Source: Crotalaria pallida
Taxonomy: Eukaryota > Streptophyta > Magnoliopsida > Fabales > Fabaceae
DNA length: 64,000 nt
Reading direction: 5' to 3'
Assembly: GCA_037953625.1 (NCBI GenBank)
Contig: CM075650.1
Location: 149,945,206-150,009,205 of the forward strand
The notes under the pieces are model-generated. The model had not been told where the DNA came from and did no database searches. It saw only the letters and a list, made by a program, of their open reading frames with translations. The translations under genes and the position numbers were made by a program. Shown here piece by piece: positions 48,058 through 60,000 of the stretch (positions are counted from its first letter, which is position 1; the number at the start of each line of letters is the position of its first letter).

Positions 48058-49114
48058 TAGATTGATTTTCCTGATATCTGCAAATAAAAACCACAAGTTA
48101 GAAAAACACCTCTGATAAACTCCAAGTCCAAGTGTCCAACATCAATAGGGACATTACTATACAAAAACTCACATGATTCAGTTACACAAATAGGGGAAAG
48201 CATAGACCCACTTTTAACAAAAAATAGATCACAAAATGATTCAATAATTTGGGGATCCAAGATTCCAAGTAGACAAAGTACACATGATTGACATTTTAAA
48301 CAGTAAAATAATTGAGAGAAACAGCAATGCTTGTGAAATATGTGTAAATAATTAAAGCTATAGTTTCCTCAAACAAAGAACATTCTATAACTTACACTTT
48401 CAACTTGCAACTTTACATCTAGAGGGTAAAGGAAAAAGGGACAAGTTAACTCAATCAGTCACACCAAACAGAAAATCTCAATGTAAAGTGATGTGAAGGG
48501 TATCTTCTATAAAAGGCCAGAGAATGCAGAAAAGAAGGTTGTTAACACGTGTTAGACTGCACATTCAGTTGAAAAGTGGTGCACTCTAGTACATAATAGA
48601 AATAAAAAGCTATTAAGCTATAAACTTTGTTCCCTGGTTTTCAGTGAAAGACTGGCCTATAAGCCCCCACATGCTCCTTTTTAATTCTTTTATTTAATTT
48701 TCCTATCTTCTCCTCCTACCACCACCAACCCCCTATTCTCAATGGCTCATGTCTTAACCATTTTAGCAAGCAAAAGCACTAGATTCCTGGATTCTTGTCA
48801 CCATTATTGTCAAGAGAGAGAAGCTGATGAACAAAAAGAATAAATATCTTCAATCAATTTGGCTATAGAAAATTGTATTAATGAGTTGCTTAACTGTATA
48901 GATTGATGACTAGCAGACACTGAAGGATATTTTTTGTGTAATTAATTATGGCTGAAAGTAGAAACAATAATAATGATACTAATAATTACTGTACTTGATA
49001 ATATAGTAATAAATGACTGGACTTTCAAAATAAAATAAAATGTTCGAAATAATGACATTCCCAATAAAAACCTTAGTCTCATATTGCTCAAATTTTGACA
49101 AACTTAACCATTTA
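48058..49114. other. upstream region of the coiled-coil gene
   Basis: Bases 48058-48077 are 5' UTR, preceded by an intron acceptor. The first, non-coding exon and promoter could not be located. Bases 48650-48780 contain a C/T-rich stretch on the plus strand. No other gene. Confidence 0.5.
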
Positions 49115-49410
49115 CTCCCTTCGTTTAACTTTAAGTGTCTTTTTGGACTTTTGCACATAGATTAAGAAAGTGTTGATTATGATGATTATTGTAAGTTTTA
49201 TGTGTATTTTGTCAAAAATACCCCTATTTAATATTTTTATTTTGTCAATGCATCATTACTAGTATTACAAATTTCAAAACTAAAACAACATTAAATGTAA
49301 GGGTAAATAAGGAAAAACAGTATTAAATGTTGCCTAGATTTGGTAGAAAGACACTTATTTTGAAACAAAATTTTAATGTTAAAAAAACACTTAAAGTGAA
49401 ACGGAGGGAG
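49115..49410. mobile_element. F8 Stowaway-like MITE, copy 1
   Basis: Starts ctcccttcgtttaactttaa and ends ttaaagtgaaacggagggag, with TA at 49113-49114 and 49411-49412. 296 bp. It is a reverse-oriented sister of 52667-52963, with over 80% identity by eye. Confidence 0.82.
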
Positions 49411-51013
49411 TAGTATATTTTATTTTATTTTATACACTTTTAAATATCTTATTTGGTTTTAGAAGTGAATTTGTTGGACTTGTTTCACGTGCGTGTCGCC
49501 AATGGAAACTACTTTATGGTGACCATTATTTTTTGACTTTTGACAGGTTCCGTAATATGGTTGACATATTGAGATACTCCCCTTAGTCTTCCTTCCTCCC
49601 TATTTTTCTTTCTACGGTAGAGTAATTTAACTTTATGAGAATTCAAGTTCTCTGTCTCGAGTGCACGACTTAGGAAACTACTGTGTTAACCACAGTAGAT
49701 GAGACAGTGGATTTAATCACGACACAATCATCTTCAACATATATTTTCCATCGACAAATATCACGAACAATACATATTTGAAAGTCCATGAATGCAGAAG
49801 GTTTTTAATCCGGGTTTACGATCACTACAAACATTGTTACATTAAAATTAGGTACATTTCAAAACCGCATTGCAATTGCAATTATAGCTACATCTATCGC
49901 ATTTACTCAAAATTATTTATAACATCAAGCTTTAGATATATATTTAAAAATAGCAACCCGGCCATTATTTAAAACTTTCTTTTATGTGTTTTCCTTATTA
50001 TATATGGTACACAAGTTAGGAACATGCGCTCGTTGCTTTGCAAAATGGTTTACCCATTTTCACAAACTGGTCACTGTCATGATTGGCTGTATATATGATG
50101 CCTTTGATGTGCGGACAGATTAAGGTGGAACATGATAAAATAGGATATTATAATTTGTTCTATTCTCTTCAATTCCACCCACTGTATTATAGCATGTTTG
50201 GTTTGGTGTTTTGGGAGCCCCAAACATGAGCTACATTTAGATTTGGATTTACATTTTTTTTTTTTAACTATGATTTGGATTTAAGTTGGAATGGAAGAAA
50301 ATCACATTTGCAACCGCTCAAACATGATTTTACCCCCTTCCAAACTCATATCCAAACACATTATTATAGAAATCAAAGTATTTTATATTTCAGTTTTTTT
50401 TTTTTTTCCCTATCATGTACTGCTTTTAAAACTGCATCAAACATGAAGCAAAATGCATGTTTTGTCCTATAGTATAGCATACCAAAATCAATAAAAACAA
50501 GCAAAATTAATGACCTCTCCTTCATGGACCACATTATCTTGCTCTTAAATGATTCCTAAGTTATCCATGTAGTAATTATTTATATCCATTCATAAAATAC
50601 CTTCACAAGAAAACCCAAATCAGAAATTATAATATCTTGTGATAACCCACCAGTGCCACCATGTAACTCCTTTATAGTGGGACTCGAAGGAACTAGAAAA
50701 CAAGTTGTTGGCGGGGGGACTAAAATTGCGTTGCATTTAGTTCAAGTATTTCTCAATTTACAAGTAATAAAAGTGTTAATTAAAGTCATGATGGATCCCC
50801 ATCCAGCAAAGGTCTAGGCTCTAAGGAATGTGATTCTTTCCTTTTGAGAGTTTAAATCTGTGAAAATAGGAACCTGTTGCAGTAAAGCTGTACACAATCA
50901 AACTAAATTATGATGCCAGAGTTATGAAAGCATAAAGCTAAATTAAGATTTTGAAGTAATATAACTATAGAAAATGATAACAAGTGCCCTTTTAAGAAAC
51001 TAAAAGTAGCATG
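49411..51013. other. intergenic, no gene seen
   Basis: AT-rich with no supported gene. The ORFs at 49778-49972 and 50275-50472 have no motifs and no exon-like context. Confidence 0.5.
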
Positions 51014-51706
51014 CTCCTTCCGGCTCGAATTATAAGCAAAACTAACCAATTTTACACTTATTAAGAAAATTAGTTGAATGTATTTAATTTTTTTCAAATT
51101 TATAAAAGAATGATGTATTTTAGGAAAGTTGCATTGAGAATGAAACAAAAATTAAATAAGATACTCCCTCCGTCCCTAATTATAAAGTCCTCTGAGTAAA
51201 AAAATTTAGTCCTAAATATAAGACCTTCTTGTAATTTTTTCCAAAATTACCGTTACATCTAATCATTGTGGTCTAAGTTTTTGTGAGAAGAAATAAATAA
51301 ATGATATTGGAATATGAAATGGAGTTTGTTTAATGAAGTTTGTTTAATGTTGTAAATGATTTGGAAATTGATTCACTGCATTAAATATAGATGATGAAAT
51401 ATCTAGAAATTAAATTAATTATAGAAAAATGAAAAAATTTATTATGTTCTAATAATTGGTAAATAGTTATTTTTGAATGAACATATCAACTTTAATATAG
51501 AATTCAACAGCATCGGTGGACGTAAAAATGACCAAGAGAGAACCTTATAATATAATTAGGGACAGAGGGAGTAACAATTTTCTAGGAATGTTTTAGGAAA
51601 GTGACATTGAGAATGAAATAAAATTTAAGAAAATTGATTAATTTTGTTTATATTTTAAACCAAAAAAGGTATGTTTTTTGTTGTTTATATTTCAAGCCGG
51701 ATGGAG
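51014..51706. mobile_element. F5 MITE interrupted by an F4 MITE
   Basis: Left end ctccttccggctcgaattat, right end tatttcaagccggatggag before TA. Without the inner 408 bp it aligns along its length with the uninterrupted F5 copy at 63616-63904. Confidence 0.75.
51164..51571. mobile_element. F4 MITE nested in F5
   Basis: Ends ctccctccgtccctaattat and ataattagggacagagggag, with TA on both sides (51162-51163 and 51572-51573). Its ends match F1 but the interior is different, so it is a related family with an unrelated core. Confidence 0.78.
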
Positions 51707-51769
51707 TATTGTTTTAGGAAAAATGTGATTTTCGAGGTTTTCCAGAAAAATGATTAATACTAACTAATA

Positions 51770-52073
51770 TTCTCTTTGTCCCTTAATATAAGTCACTTTT
51801 ACCTAATTCACGCAGATTAAGAAAAGTAATTATTACTATCAAATTTATCAAAATATATGTTGTCATTCCAAAGTTACCTCGGCCCACATTATTTAAAACT
51901 TTACAACTCTATTAATTTCTATCTCTATTGTAATTATTACCCTATCACCCCTCTGCAATTATGATGGTGTATTTAGAATAAACTATTTAATACTACCTCA
52001 ATTTTTAAAACGACTTATAAAAAAGGACACCAATTCTACCAAAATAATGCCCTATAATAAGGGACGGAGGAAA
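51770..52073. mobile_element. F7 MITE, copy 1
   Basis: Starts ttctctttgtcccttaatat and ends aagggacggaggaaa before TA. The interior tcacttttacctaattcacg is shared with the copy at 52361. Confidence 0.72.
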
Positions 52074-52360
52074 TAAATTTTTTTTTTATCATTTCTAGTA
52101 ATTTTAATAAGTGCCCTCACGGTTGTTAGCAATAACATTTAACGTTATAAGCAAGCTAAATTAACAGTAGGAAAATGATTTAGAGACCAACAAACCTACA
52201 AACCTACACATAAGATTATGACACCTATTATTTTCAAGTTAAAAAAAATAAATAAAAGAACTTAAATGACAAATGTCAATATCGTAATGTGTGAGTTTAT
52301 GAGTAAGTCTCTTTATGTAGGTATCTCAATCATTACTCTTGATAATAAGGATATAAAATA
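52074..52360. other. spacer between the two F7 copies
   Basis: AT-rich, with no feature seen. Confidence 0.5.
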
Positions 52361-52657
52361 CTCTATCTGGCTCTTAATATAAGTCACTTTTACCTAATTC
52401 ACGCATATTAAGAAAAATAATTATTACTCTCAAATTTATCAAAAAATATGTTGTCATTTCAAGGTTACCCCTATTTAAAACATTACAATTTTATTCATTT
52501 ATCTCTCTATTGTAATTATTACTCTATCATCCCTATGCAATTATGAGGGGTATATTTGGAATAAACTCTTTAATATTACCTAGATATTCTAAAACAATTT
52601 ATAAAAAGGGAGAACAATTCTACGAAAATAGTGCTTTATATTAAGGGACCGAGGAAG
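52361..52657. mobile_element. F7 MITE, copy 2
   Basis: The same orientation and interior as 51770-52073. Starts ctctatctggctcttaatat after TA and ends aagggaccgaggaag before TA. Confidence 0.72.
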
Positions 52658-52666
52658 TAATAAATA

Positions 52667-52963
52667 CTCCCTCCGTTTCATTTTAAGTGTCTTTTTAATA
52701 TCAAAATTTTGTTTCAAAATAAGTGTCTTTCTACCAAATCAATGCAACATTTAATACTGTTTTTTCCTTATTTACCCTTACATTTAATGTTGTTTTAGTT
52801 TTGAAATTTGTAATACTAGTAATGATGCATTGACAAAATAAAAATATTAAATAGGGGTATTTTTGACAAAATACACATAAAACTTACAATAATCATCATA
52901 ATCAACATTTTCTTAATCTATGTGCAAAAGTCCAGAAAGATACTCAAAGTGAAACGGAGGGAG
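52667..52963. mobile_element. F8 Stowaway-like MITE, copy 2
   Basis: Ends ctccctccgtttcattttaa and caaagtgaaacggagggag, with TA at 52665-52666 and 52964-52965. It is the inverted counterpart of 49115-49410. Confidence 0.82.
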
Positions 52964-53118
52964 TAACCGTTTTGTTGCCTTTGTTATAGTCCCGAGGGTT
53001 TATAAATTTTATAGACCTTGTGCACATAACGATTTCGTAATTTCCAAAATACAAGATCTGTCGTTGGAATGAGAACTCGGTAATGCAATGCTGATCACAT
53101 CATATGCAATCTAACTTG

Positions 53119-53343
53119 CTCCATCCGGTCTCATGTATAAGAAAAAAATATTCTATTAATAGTCTTAAATATAAGCAAAAATTAATCAATTTTTTATTCT
53201 CAATACAACTATTCTTAAAATATCCTTACAAAGTGGTTACATTTAATTTTTGTTTCACAATGCAAGTTTACTAAAGTAGTCATTTTTTCTATGAGTTTGA
53301 AAAAATTAAATGCACTCAACTAACTTAATATTTGTGCCGGTAG
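53119..53343. mobile_element. F5 MITE (reverse orientation), eroded
   Basis: Starts ctccatccggtctcatgtat. The interior (tttttattctcaatacaac, atttaatttttgtttcac, tgcactcaactaactta) is reverse F5. The right end is poorly kept. Confidence 0.58.
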
Positions 53344-53355
53344 TTATTTTTGTTA

Positions 53356-53593
53356 CTCCCTCCGTCCCACAAGGATGGTAAAAAATGAATAAATTTTTTG
53401 TCCAAACTATAGTTAAAATCATTAATGAAAAGTTTAGAAATTGTAAATTTTGAATTGTAATTGGTTGATCTATGTAAAATGTATTAAATTAGTTGTTTGA
53501 TTATTGGTTGATGTGTTAGACAAACCATTAAATGCATGTCTCCTTAATTTTTGACTTTTGAATTTTTTAATCATCCTTGTAAGACATAGGGAG
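53356..53593. mobile_element. F9 MITE
   Basis: Ends ctccctccgtcccacaagga and tccttgtaagacatagggag, with TA on both sides. 238 bp. An older copy is at 23404-23620. Confidence 0.75.
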
Positions 53594-53688
53594 TAAAATT
53601 GTACTCTTAACGTTGATATGTTTTTTTCTTCTGGTCGTAAATTTTGGAAGGATTTTCTAAATACTACATGTGTTACTGTTAAATAATA

Positions 53689-53891
53689 CTCCCTTCGATC
53701 TTATATATAGGGCATACTTAACCGTATTCTCCGGATCAAGGAAAGTGATTAGTTTTGTGAATTTTATGAGAATATATTGTAACATTACAATTTTACCCCT
53801 CCACTTTATTTAGAAAGTTCACATTCATTAACTTTCATCAATGAATAACAAATAAAATAATCAAAACATTTAATAAGGGCAAAAAAAACAA
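53689..53891. mobile_element. F3 MITE, truncated on the right
   Basis: Starts ctcccttcgatcttatatat after TA and matches F3 up to ttaataagggcaaaaaaa. There it joins an F2 fragment instead of its own right half. Confidence 0.7.
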
Positions 53892-54384
53892 CTATTTATA
53901 AGACCCGTTTTCAATTTTCAATACCTCCTCCGTCCCTAATTATAAGGCTCTCTTAACACTTTTATTTTGTCCCTATTTATAAGGCCCTTTACCAATTTTC
54001 AATGAGCATTAATTATTTTTTTCCACAAACACCCCTATTTATTTAACGCTTTTTAGATTCCCAATAATATTAATAGGGGTAATTTTGAAAATACATATCA
54101 AAAGTTCACATTTACAATTAACTAAATTATTCCACTTTCTTAATGGAGGTGAAATCTCCCAAGAGGGTCTTATAATTAGGGACGGAGGTAGTAGCATTTA
54201 ATTACTTCTTTCCACTAACTTCCATATAAAGTCAACACTTTTTAGAGTTCCAATAATAATTATAGGGGTAGTTTTGTAAAAGTATATCAAATTTTCACAT
54301 TCCCAATGCCATTAACAAATTTATTCACTCTTCTTTGTGGGAGTAAAAAACCCAAAAGGGTCTTATAAATAGGAATGGAGGGAG
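53892..54384. mobile_element. F2 MITE fragment interrupted by an F1 MITE
   Basis: Starts inside F2 (ctatttataagacccg, ttcaattttcaata), is interrupted at 53924-54191, and resumes with gcatttaattacttc, running to its right end aggaatggagggag before TA (54385-54386). The order equals the reverse complement of 2364-2636. Confidence 0.75.
53924..54191. mobile_element. F1 MITE nested in F2
   Basis: Ends cctcctccgtccctaattat and ataattagggacggaggtag, with TA on both sides (53922-53923 and 54192-54193). This is the reverse situation to 2211-2764, where F2 sits inside F1. Confidence 0.8.
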
Positions 54385-54386
54385 TA

Positions 54387-54560
54387 TTAGTTTAGAGATG
54401 AGAGAAATGATAAAAGTAGAATTATGTAGGAGTAGGAGAAATGATTGAATGAAGGGTTAAAGTTGAAAAGAAAAATATGTTTATGCATTGAAATTATAAA
54501 ATAATAAAAGAAATGGAACGAGAAAAAATGCCTAAAAGCCAAAAGTTAAAGAACATATAT
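54387..54560. mobile_element. partial F6 MITE
   Basis: The series gagagaaatgataaaagtag, gaaatgattgaatgaagggt, atgtttatgcattgaaa matches the reverse complement of 13109-13453. The right terminus is not preserved. Confidence 0.55.
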
Positions 54561-55829
54561 TTATATTGAAAAACTAAATTTTTAAAACTTTGAAGAGTAA
54601 TGGATGTGACTTTCCAATACATTTTTATTCTCTTTTAAACTTCAAACGACAAGCTAAATAAAAAATAAATAAATAAGTACTTCATTCATCCATCTTTAAA
54701 TATAAGATCATTTGATTAAATTTCATGTCAAGTAAAAAAGTTGATTAATTTAATTAATTGAATTGAAAATGTAAACATTTAATATATTTTTTCAAAACTA
54801 CTTTTTAAAGATTATTGTAACTATAAAAACGTTAAGTAAACAAGAGTTATCACTAAAAATTGATAAAAATAACAACGAAATAAAATTTTCAAAATAACGG
54901 AGGGAGTAAATAAACTTCAAAGCATAACGAGCACGAAGTGGTGACAATTCGGCCGTAGATATTTTTCGATTTATCCACCTAATTGAGTGTGAAAGCATGA
55001 CAACGAAGTCTTCTTAGACGAAGGAAGTCGTAGCTTGTGTTACAACCACGGATCTCGAATTTTCAATGTTGTTTGATTTTTGGGCCCATGCACGTTGCCT
55101 CAAATCACAGTCTCAATCTCAATGATGTGCACATATTTTGCTTTTAAGAGTGTGTGTCGATTCTGTCGATTGAAACTGAAAGCGGTGTAGAGATTTTGCG
55201 CAAAAAGTATTAAATAAATTTGACATAAGAGTAAGGAAAGTAGGAAACCTTATATATAAATTATGCAAGATTAAAAAAAAAAGGAAACCTTATATATAAA
55301 TTAAACTAATATTCCTTTTTTCTATTAAATAGGTATAATCTTACTAAAAATATAAAGGGAAATGCTAACATAGGACACTTGTTAAATAACCAAATATAGT
55401 ATGAAATGAAAGTGTTGGAAAGTGTGGTTTTTTATTTTCTCGAGAGAAGAGAAAATATGAACTTATGATATTTTTTCCAAATCTAGAAACCTTAACAAGT
55501 GCTCTTATTAGAGAAACCCAAAAATAAATTATACATAGAGGTAACCCCAATGGTAAGTGGTTGGAATGAAAATGAATTACAATTCCAAGCAAACTTCACC
55601 TGGCATTTTAGAAATTGAAATTTGAACGCTAAAGTTTTCATCATATAAAAATGACCTTACGATTATTACCTACAAATCTTGAGGCGTGCCTAGGCTCTAT
55701 TCAAATATCGGTTATTGAATTAAAAAACAGTTAAGATACTAACAAACATGATTCTAAAAAAGTGGCTTGAGAGGAGGCACTAAACTGTTTAAAACTAGGA
55801 TTTCAAAGAATGTAAAAATTAATCAGTAA
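54561..55829. other. intergenic, no gene seen
   Basis: AT-rich. Bases 54680-54907 look like an eroded F2-type MITE (cttcattcatccatctttaa ... ataacggagggagta). The ORFs at 54798-54998 and 55365-55592 have no motifs. Confidence 0.4.
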
Positions 55830-56565
55830 GGCTTTGTTTGGTTACCGGAGAAAAAATAGGAAGAGAGAAAATAAGAAGAGAGAAATAGGGAAGAGAGATT
55901 ATGGTGAGAAAATGAGTAGATTTTATGGTTGTTTGGTTTGAGAGAAAATGAGAAGAAATGCGAGAGAGAGAAAAGTTGAATTTTCTCTTCTTTTGTTTGG
56001 TTGGAGAGAAAAGTGGGAAGAGAGAAAACAATAAATTTGTTGAAAGACAAATATATCCTTTGTTTTACATAGCACAAATAAATTTGTTCTCTCTCTCTTT
56101 TTTTCTCTATTTAACATAACCAAATATTTTTTTCTTACTTCAATTATTTTTTAAATAATAAAAATTCTAGATTCAAAACTATATATAAAAAAATTGCATC
56201 ATTTTTTAAGGTTGAAGATAAAAAATAATTAAGAAACATAACTGAAAAACTAAGGTTGAAGATAACAAATAATTAAAAAAACACAATTAAGAGTATTGCA
56301 AAAAAAAACAAGTAGAAATGTGTTGGAAGCAGTTGGACAGTGGAGAGCACCACGTAGTAGAAATAAAAAAGGGTAATTTGGGCTTTTCAAACATAATAGT
56401 ATGTTTTCCTCCCAAAATCTTGCCTCATGAGGGGAGAAAAGAATTTTGGATGGATCCCACTGATTTTTCTCCCTCTCCTCATTTTCTTTGCTGTACCAAA
56501 CAAAGGAAAAGTTAGTTTTCTTCCCATTTTCTCTTCCCCCAAAATCATCCATACCAAACAAAGTG
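55830..56565. mobile_element. non-autonomous PIF/Harbinger-like element
   Basis: The left end ggctttgtttggttac and the right end ataccaaacaaagtg are inverted. The 3-bp flanks taa (55827-55829 and 56566-56568) match the TWA duplication of PIF/Harbinger. Subterminal aagagagaaaat-type repeats (55855-56030) are matched by tttctccctctcctcattt at 56465. 736 bp; the overlapping ORFs reflect base bias. Confidence 0.65.
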
Positions 56566-57041
56566 TAAGTACAGTTAATATGAAAAATACTTACGTTTCA
56601 TTACTATATCATGGTGTCTTATAAAAAGAAAAAAATAGCCACAAGAAAACACTACCCCTTAAATTGATCTTCCATCTCTAATCAGATTAATTAGAGTTTA
56701 ATGTAACTTTTAAATATCAAGGTCTCGTACCCAAAAAAATCGACTGAAAAGCTCAAAAAGCATATTGCAAAGGAAGCTACATCTACAAAAAAATCTGAGA
56801 GAAAGAATATAGAAAACAGAAATATAAGGTGGGCAAGGTGAGAGATGAGGACCCTCCTTGCACTCCAAGAATATACACGAGTGACATGCAATCAAATGAA
56901 GAACCTGGTCTACATATAATCTTAATACAAACTAGGAGCAAATCAACTATAACCTATGAGATTTCATTACAGAATAAGATGCATCATAAGCTCACTGTTC
57001 TTCGGCTACGCGAAGAATAGTTAACAAGCAAACCTCATCAT
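56566..57041. other. 3' flank of TAP46
   Basis: Expected to contain the 3' UTR and poly(A) site of TAP46. No other gene is seen; the overlapping ORFs near 56691-57020 lack motifs. Confidence 0.45.
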
Positions 57042-60000
57042 TTACCCACAAGGGGTAAGTTTTGAATTTCCTGCACCTCGTGGATTTTCATCCTTCCAGT
57101 CATCAAAAGCTCTTGCTCTGTCCTGTGCAGCGTCATCGTCTTCATCTTCTTCTTCGTCTTGTCCTAGCCTTGGCTTCCGATCGTTGTGCCAAGATGAATT
57201 GGCTTCTTCCATGAGTCTGACATTTGTCTCTTGCCATTTGTTCATTATCTCCATTTCTTTAAGTCCAGCTTCCTCGATGCTCATGGTTGGCATCCTTCCA
57301 CAAAATATTCATTTCAACTTAGCATATCAACAAATATAACCAGTGTAGTAACCATGGTGTAAATAAAGGCCCATTACTTAGCCCCAAACTATTTTCCCCA
57401 ATATTTAGGCATGTTTGAGAAAACAGTTCAATTAAACGCTTACTCAATAAGCTTTTTCTCATAAGCCCAAATAAGCTCTCCATGAGCTCTTCCACATGCC
57501 CCCTTTCTATACACGCAAAACACTACCCAGCCACTTCTCTAGCATATATTGAATAAAATCATAGGCAAAAGATGGTGCCATGGTGTTACTAATATTCTAT
57601 CCTTCATAGACAATAGAAAAAACTGCAAGAAAATAAAAAAATTCATCGGCTTTTTTAGGCATGTCTATTTTAAACATTTTTTTTATGTTCCTCTATTCAT
57701 GCATTTCATTAGCCAGGCTAAATGTGCATTTTATTGGTAAAGGGCATAAATATATACCTATGACAAGGTTGGAAGACTTGAGCTTGCATTCTTCCCCTCT
57801 CAGTTGTTAAACTTCCATTCACAAGGCTAGCTGGTCCAAATATAAGTGGTTGGTGCTTGTGATCATGTGCCTGTGAAACATTTGCTCTTCCTTCTAGAAC
57901 ATCTTGAGCAAAGGTGGCACATGTGATTGGCGGTGTCGGTTTAGTGTACTGTGCACGAACTGCAGCATTACGATGCCAAGCTTCAGCTTTCTTGGCACGT
58001 TCATCAAGAACCTCCTTGGAGAACTCCTTATCCCCATCCTAAAGCATGGGAAAATCACAAGAAAAAATAAATAGCCAAATATGAGAAAGCCAAAAAAATA
58101 CAATTTCCCATTTCACTTTGAAACAGAACATGCCTAATAGATTAAGTTATGTACACTACATAGCCTAAAATTCCAAAATTAGCTTGTGAAACATGCCAAG
58201 ATGTTGTAACAAGGTTAAGTATTACAATTTCTGCTGCTTTACAACAGTTCTTTAAGTTTTAAATATTACCCAACAACACTCCATAAAGTAATATAGTTTT
58301 CCAGCTTAATAATAATATAAACAGTGGTGACAGCCCAAAAGGTATAACTGTGCTTGGTGAAGGGGCACACACCACACTGCGTAGTTTACTACCTTGGATT
58401 GTCTTTCCTTTACAGCAGAAAGCATCTCCTCCTCTTTCTTTAACAAGTCCACCAGATCCAATGCCTGAACATGGCAACAAATATGAGAACAGTGGAAATA
58501 GAAGTTTCAATAAGTAAACAGTTACATGAGCATGAACTAACCTTACAGACTGCCAAAGATATGGTAGTATTCCAAGCCTGCAAAATAAAAAAAGAAGATT
58601 AAAAAAATCAATTGCATAACGAGCAGATATTGTTCATACTTCATAGAAATCATTATATATATATATATATATAAATATATATATATATATGTAACTGGTG
58701 AAATACCCACATTTTAAATGACGCTTTTGTGCATTTGGAATATTCAGAATCCATATCATAAATCATAAGCTAGTCAAACAAAATAGGACCACAACAAGTC
58801 TCTATAGGTCCCTCCCATAAATCAAATTTCAAGAGCTTACACCATTGTGTAACAGTGTTAATAACTCCAGTGACTCAATGAGTACTAAATACCAATGCGT
58901 AAAGCAGAATTAAGCTGAATTTAAGACTATCTAACATTAGTAATCAAAATATAGGCATATACCCTAAGCTCACAAAATAATAGCAGCATTGCTCGAAAAT
59001 ATGTGGCAGATTAAAACACAAACCTCTCTTTCTTCTTCCCCATCATCATCCAATACTTCTTCCTCTCCTGCCTCAACAGGGGTAGACAAGGCAGCTGCTT
59101 TAGTAGAACGACCCCGCCGTTCCTTTCGCTCTTTTATTTCCAACAACTTTGATTCTGCTGCTCTCTGACGTTTAAATCTAGCAATCTGTACAACCACGCA
59201 AAAATTATTCTCTAAATTAATGGTGATCATTTATAATGCTATTCATTCAAAATTGCCTGTCCAATTTTTGAATGTAAGAAAAAAAGGTAAAATTCAAAAT
59301 TACAGTGCGAAAATCATGCCATATCAAAAAAGAAAGAAGAAAAGAACCTTTCTGGCCCTCTGATCAGTAACAGAATGAGATGCCCCTTGTGTATAAGATT
59401 CTAACTCCTCTTTTGGGACCAGCTCCATTGCCTCACAAAAAGAGATAAATTCCTACAAATGTTTTTTTTTCATTAAGCTTCAACTAAAGGGCATAAATTA
59501 AATAACTGTTATGTTAATTTGGCTTCTTTTTGTGGGGTGGATGGGTGGGGGAGTTCCTTCATGGATCGATCAGCTATTAGCCTCTTACCTTTAGCTTTGC
59601 CAGGGAAGCCTTTAGAATCGGTATCCTGTCATCCTGTGCTATTTTTTCAGTCAACTCAGCAAGATAAAATGGCACCTGAGGAAATTGTCATGAGAAATTA
59701 AAATAGTAAAAAAACAGAAAAAGAAAACTAACAATTCTGATTCCTCGGTTATCTTCAACAGTAAGTACTTAATACAGAAAAAAACAAATATTCCAAAGAT
59801 GATGCATAAGTCAAGCTTTAACACATTCGTACCTATCTTCATACTTAATTGAAATAACCATGAGCCAAAATCATCGTGAAGATAGTATTTCTTTCTAAAT
59901 ACTAACTTTCAGGTACTAATTGTCGTAGGTTCCTTAAGGAAGAAACAGTGGTAAACAACCATTCCCTTGATTAAACTTACTCCAGTAGAAACCCACCACT

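Noticed and set aside
56829..57020. 63-codon ORF next to the TAP46 3' end
   Set aside because: No motif, no splice or start context, and it lies in the expected 3' UTR or flank of TAP46.
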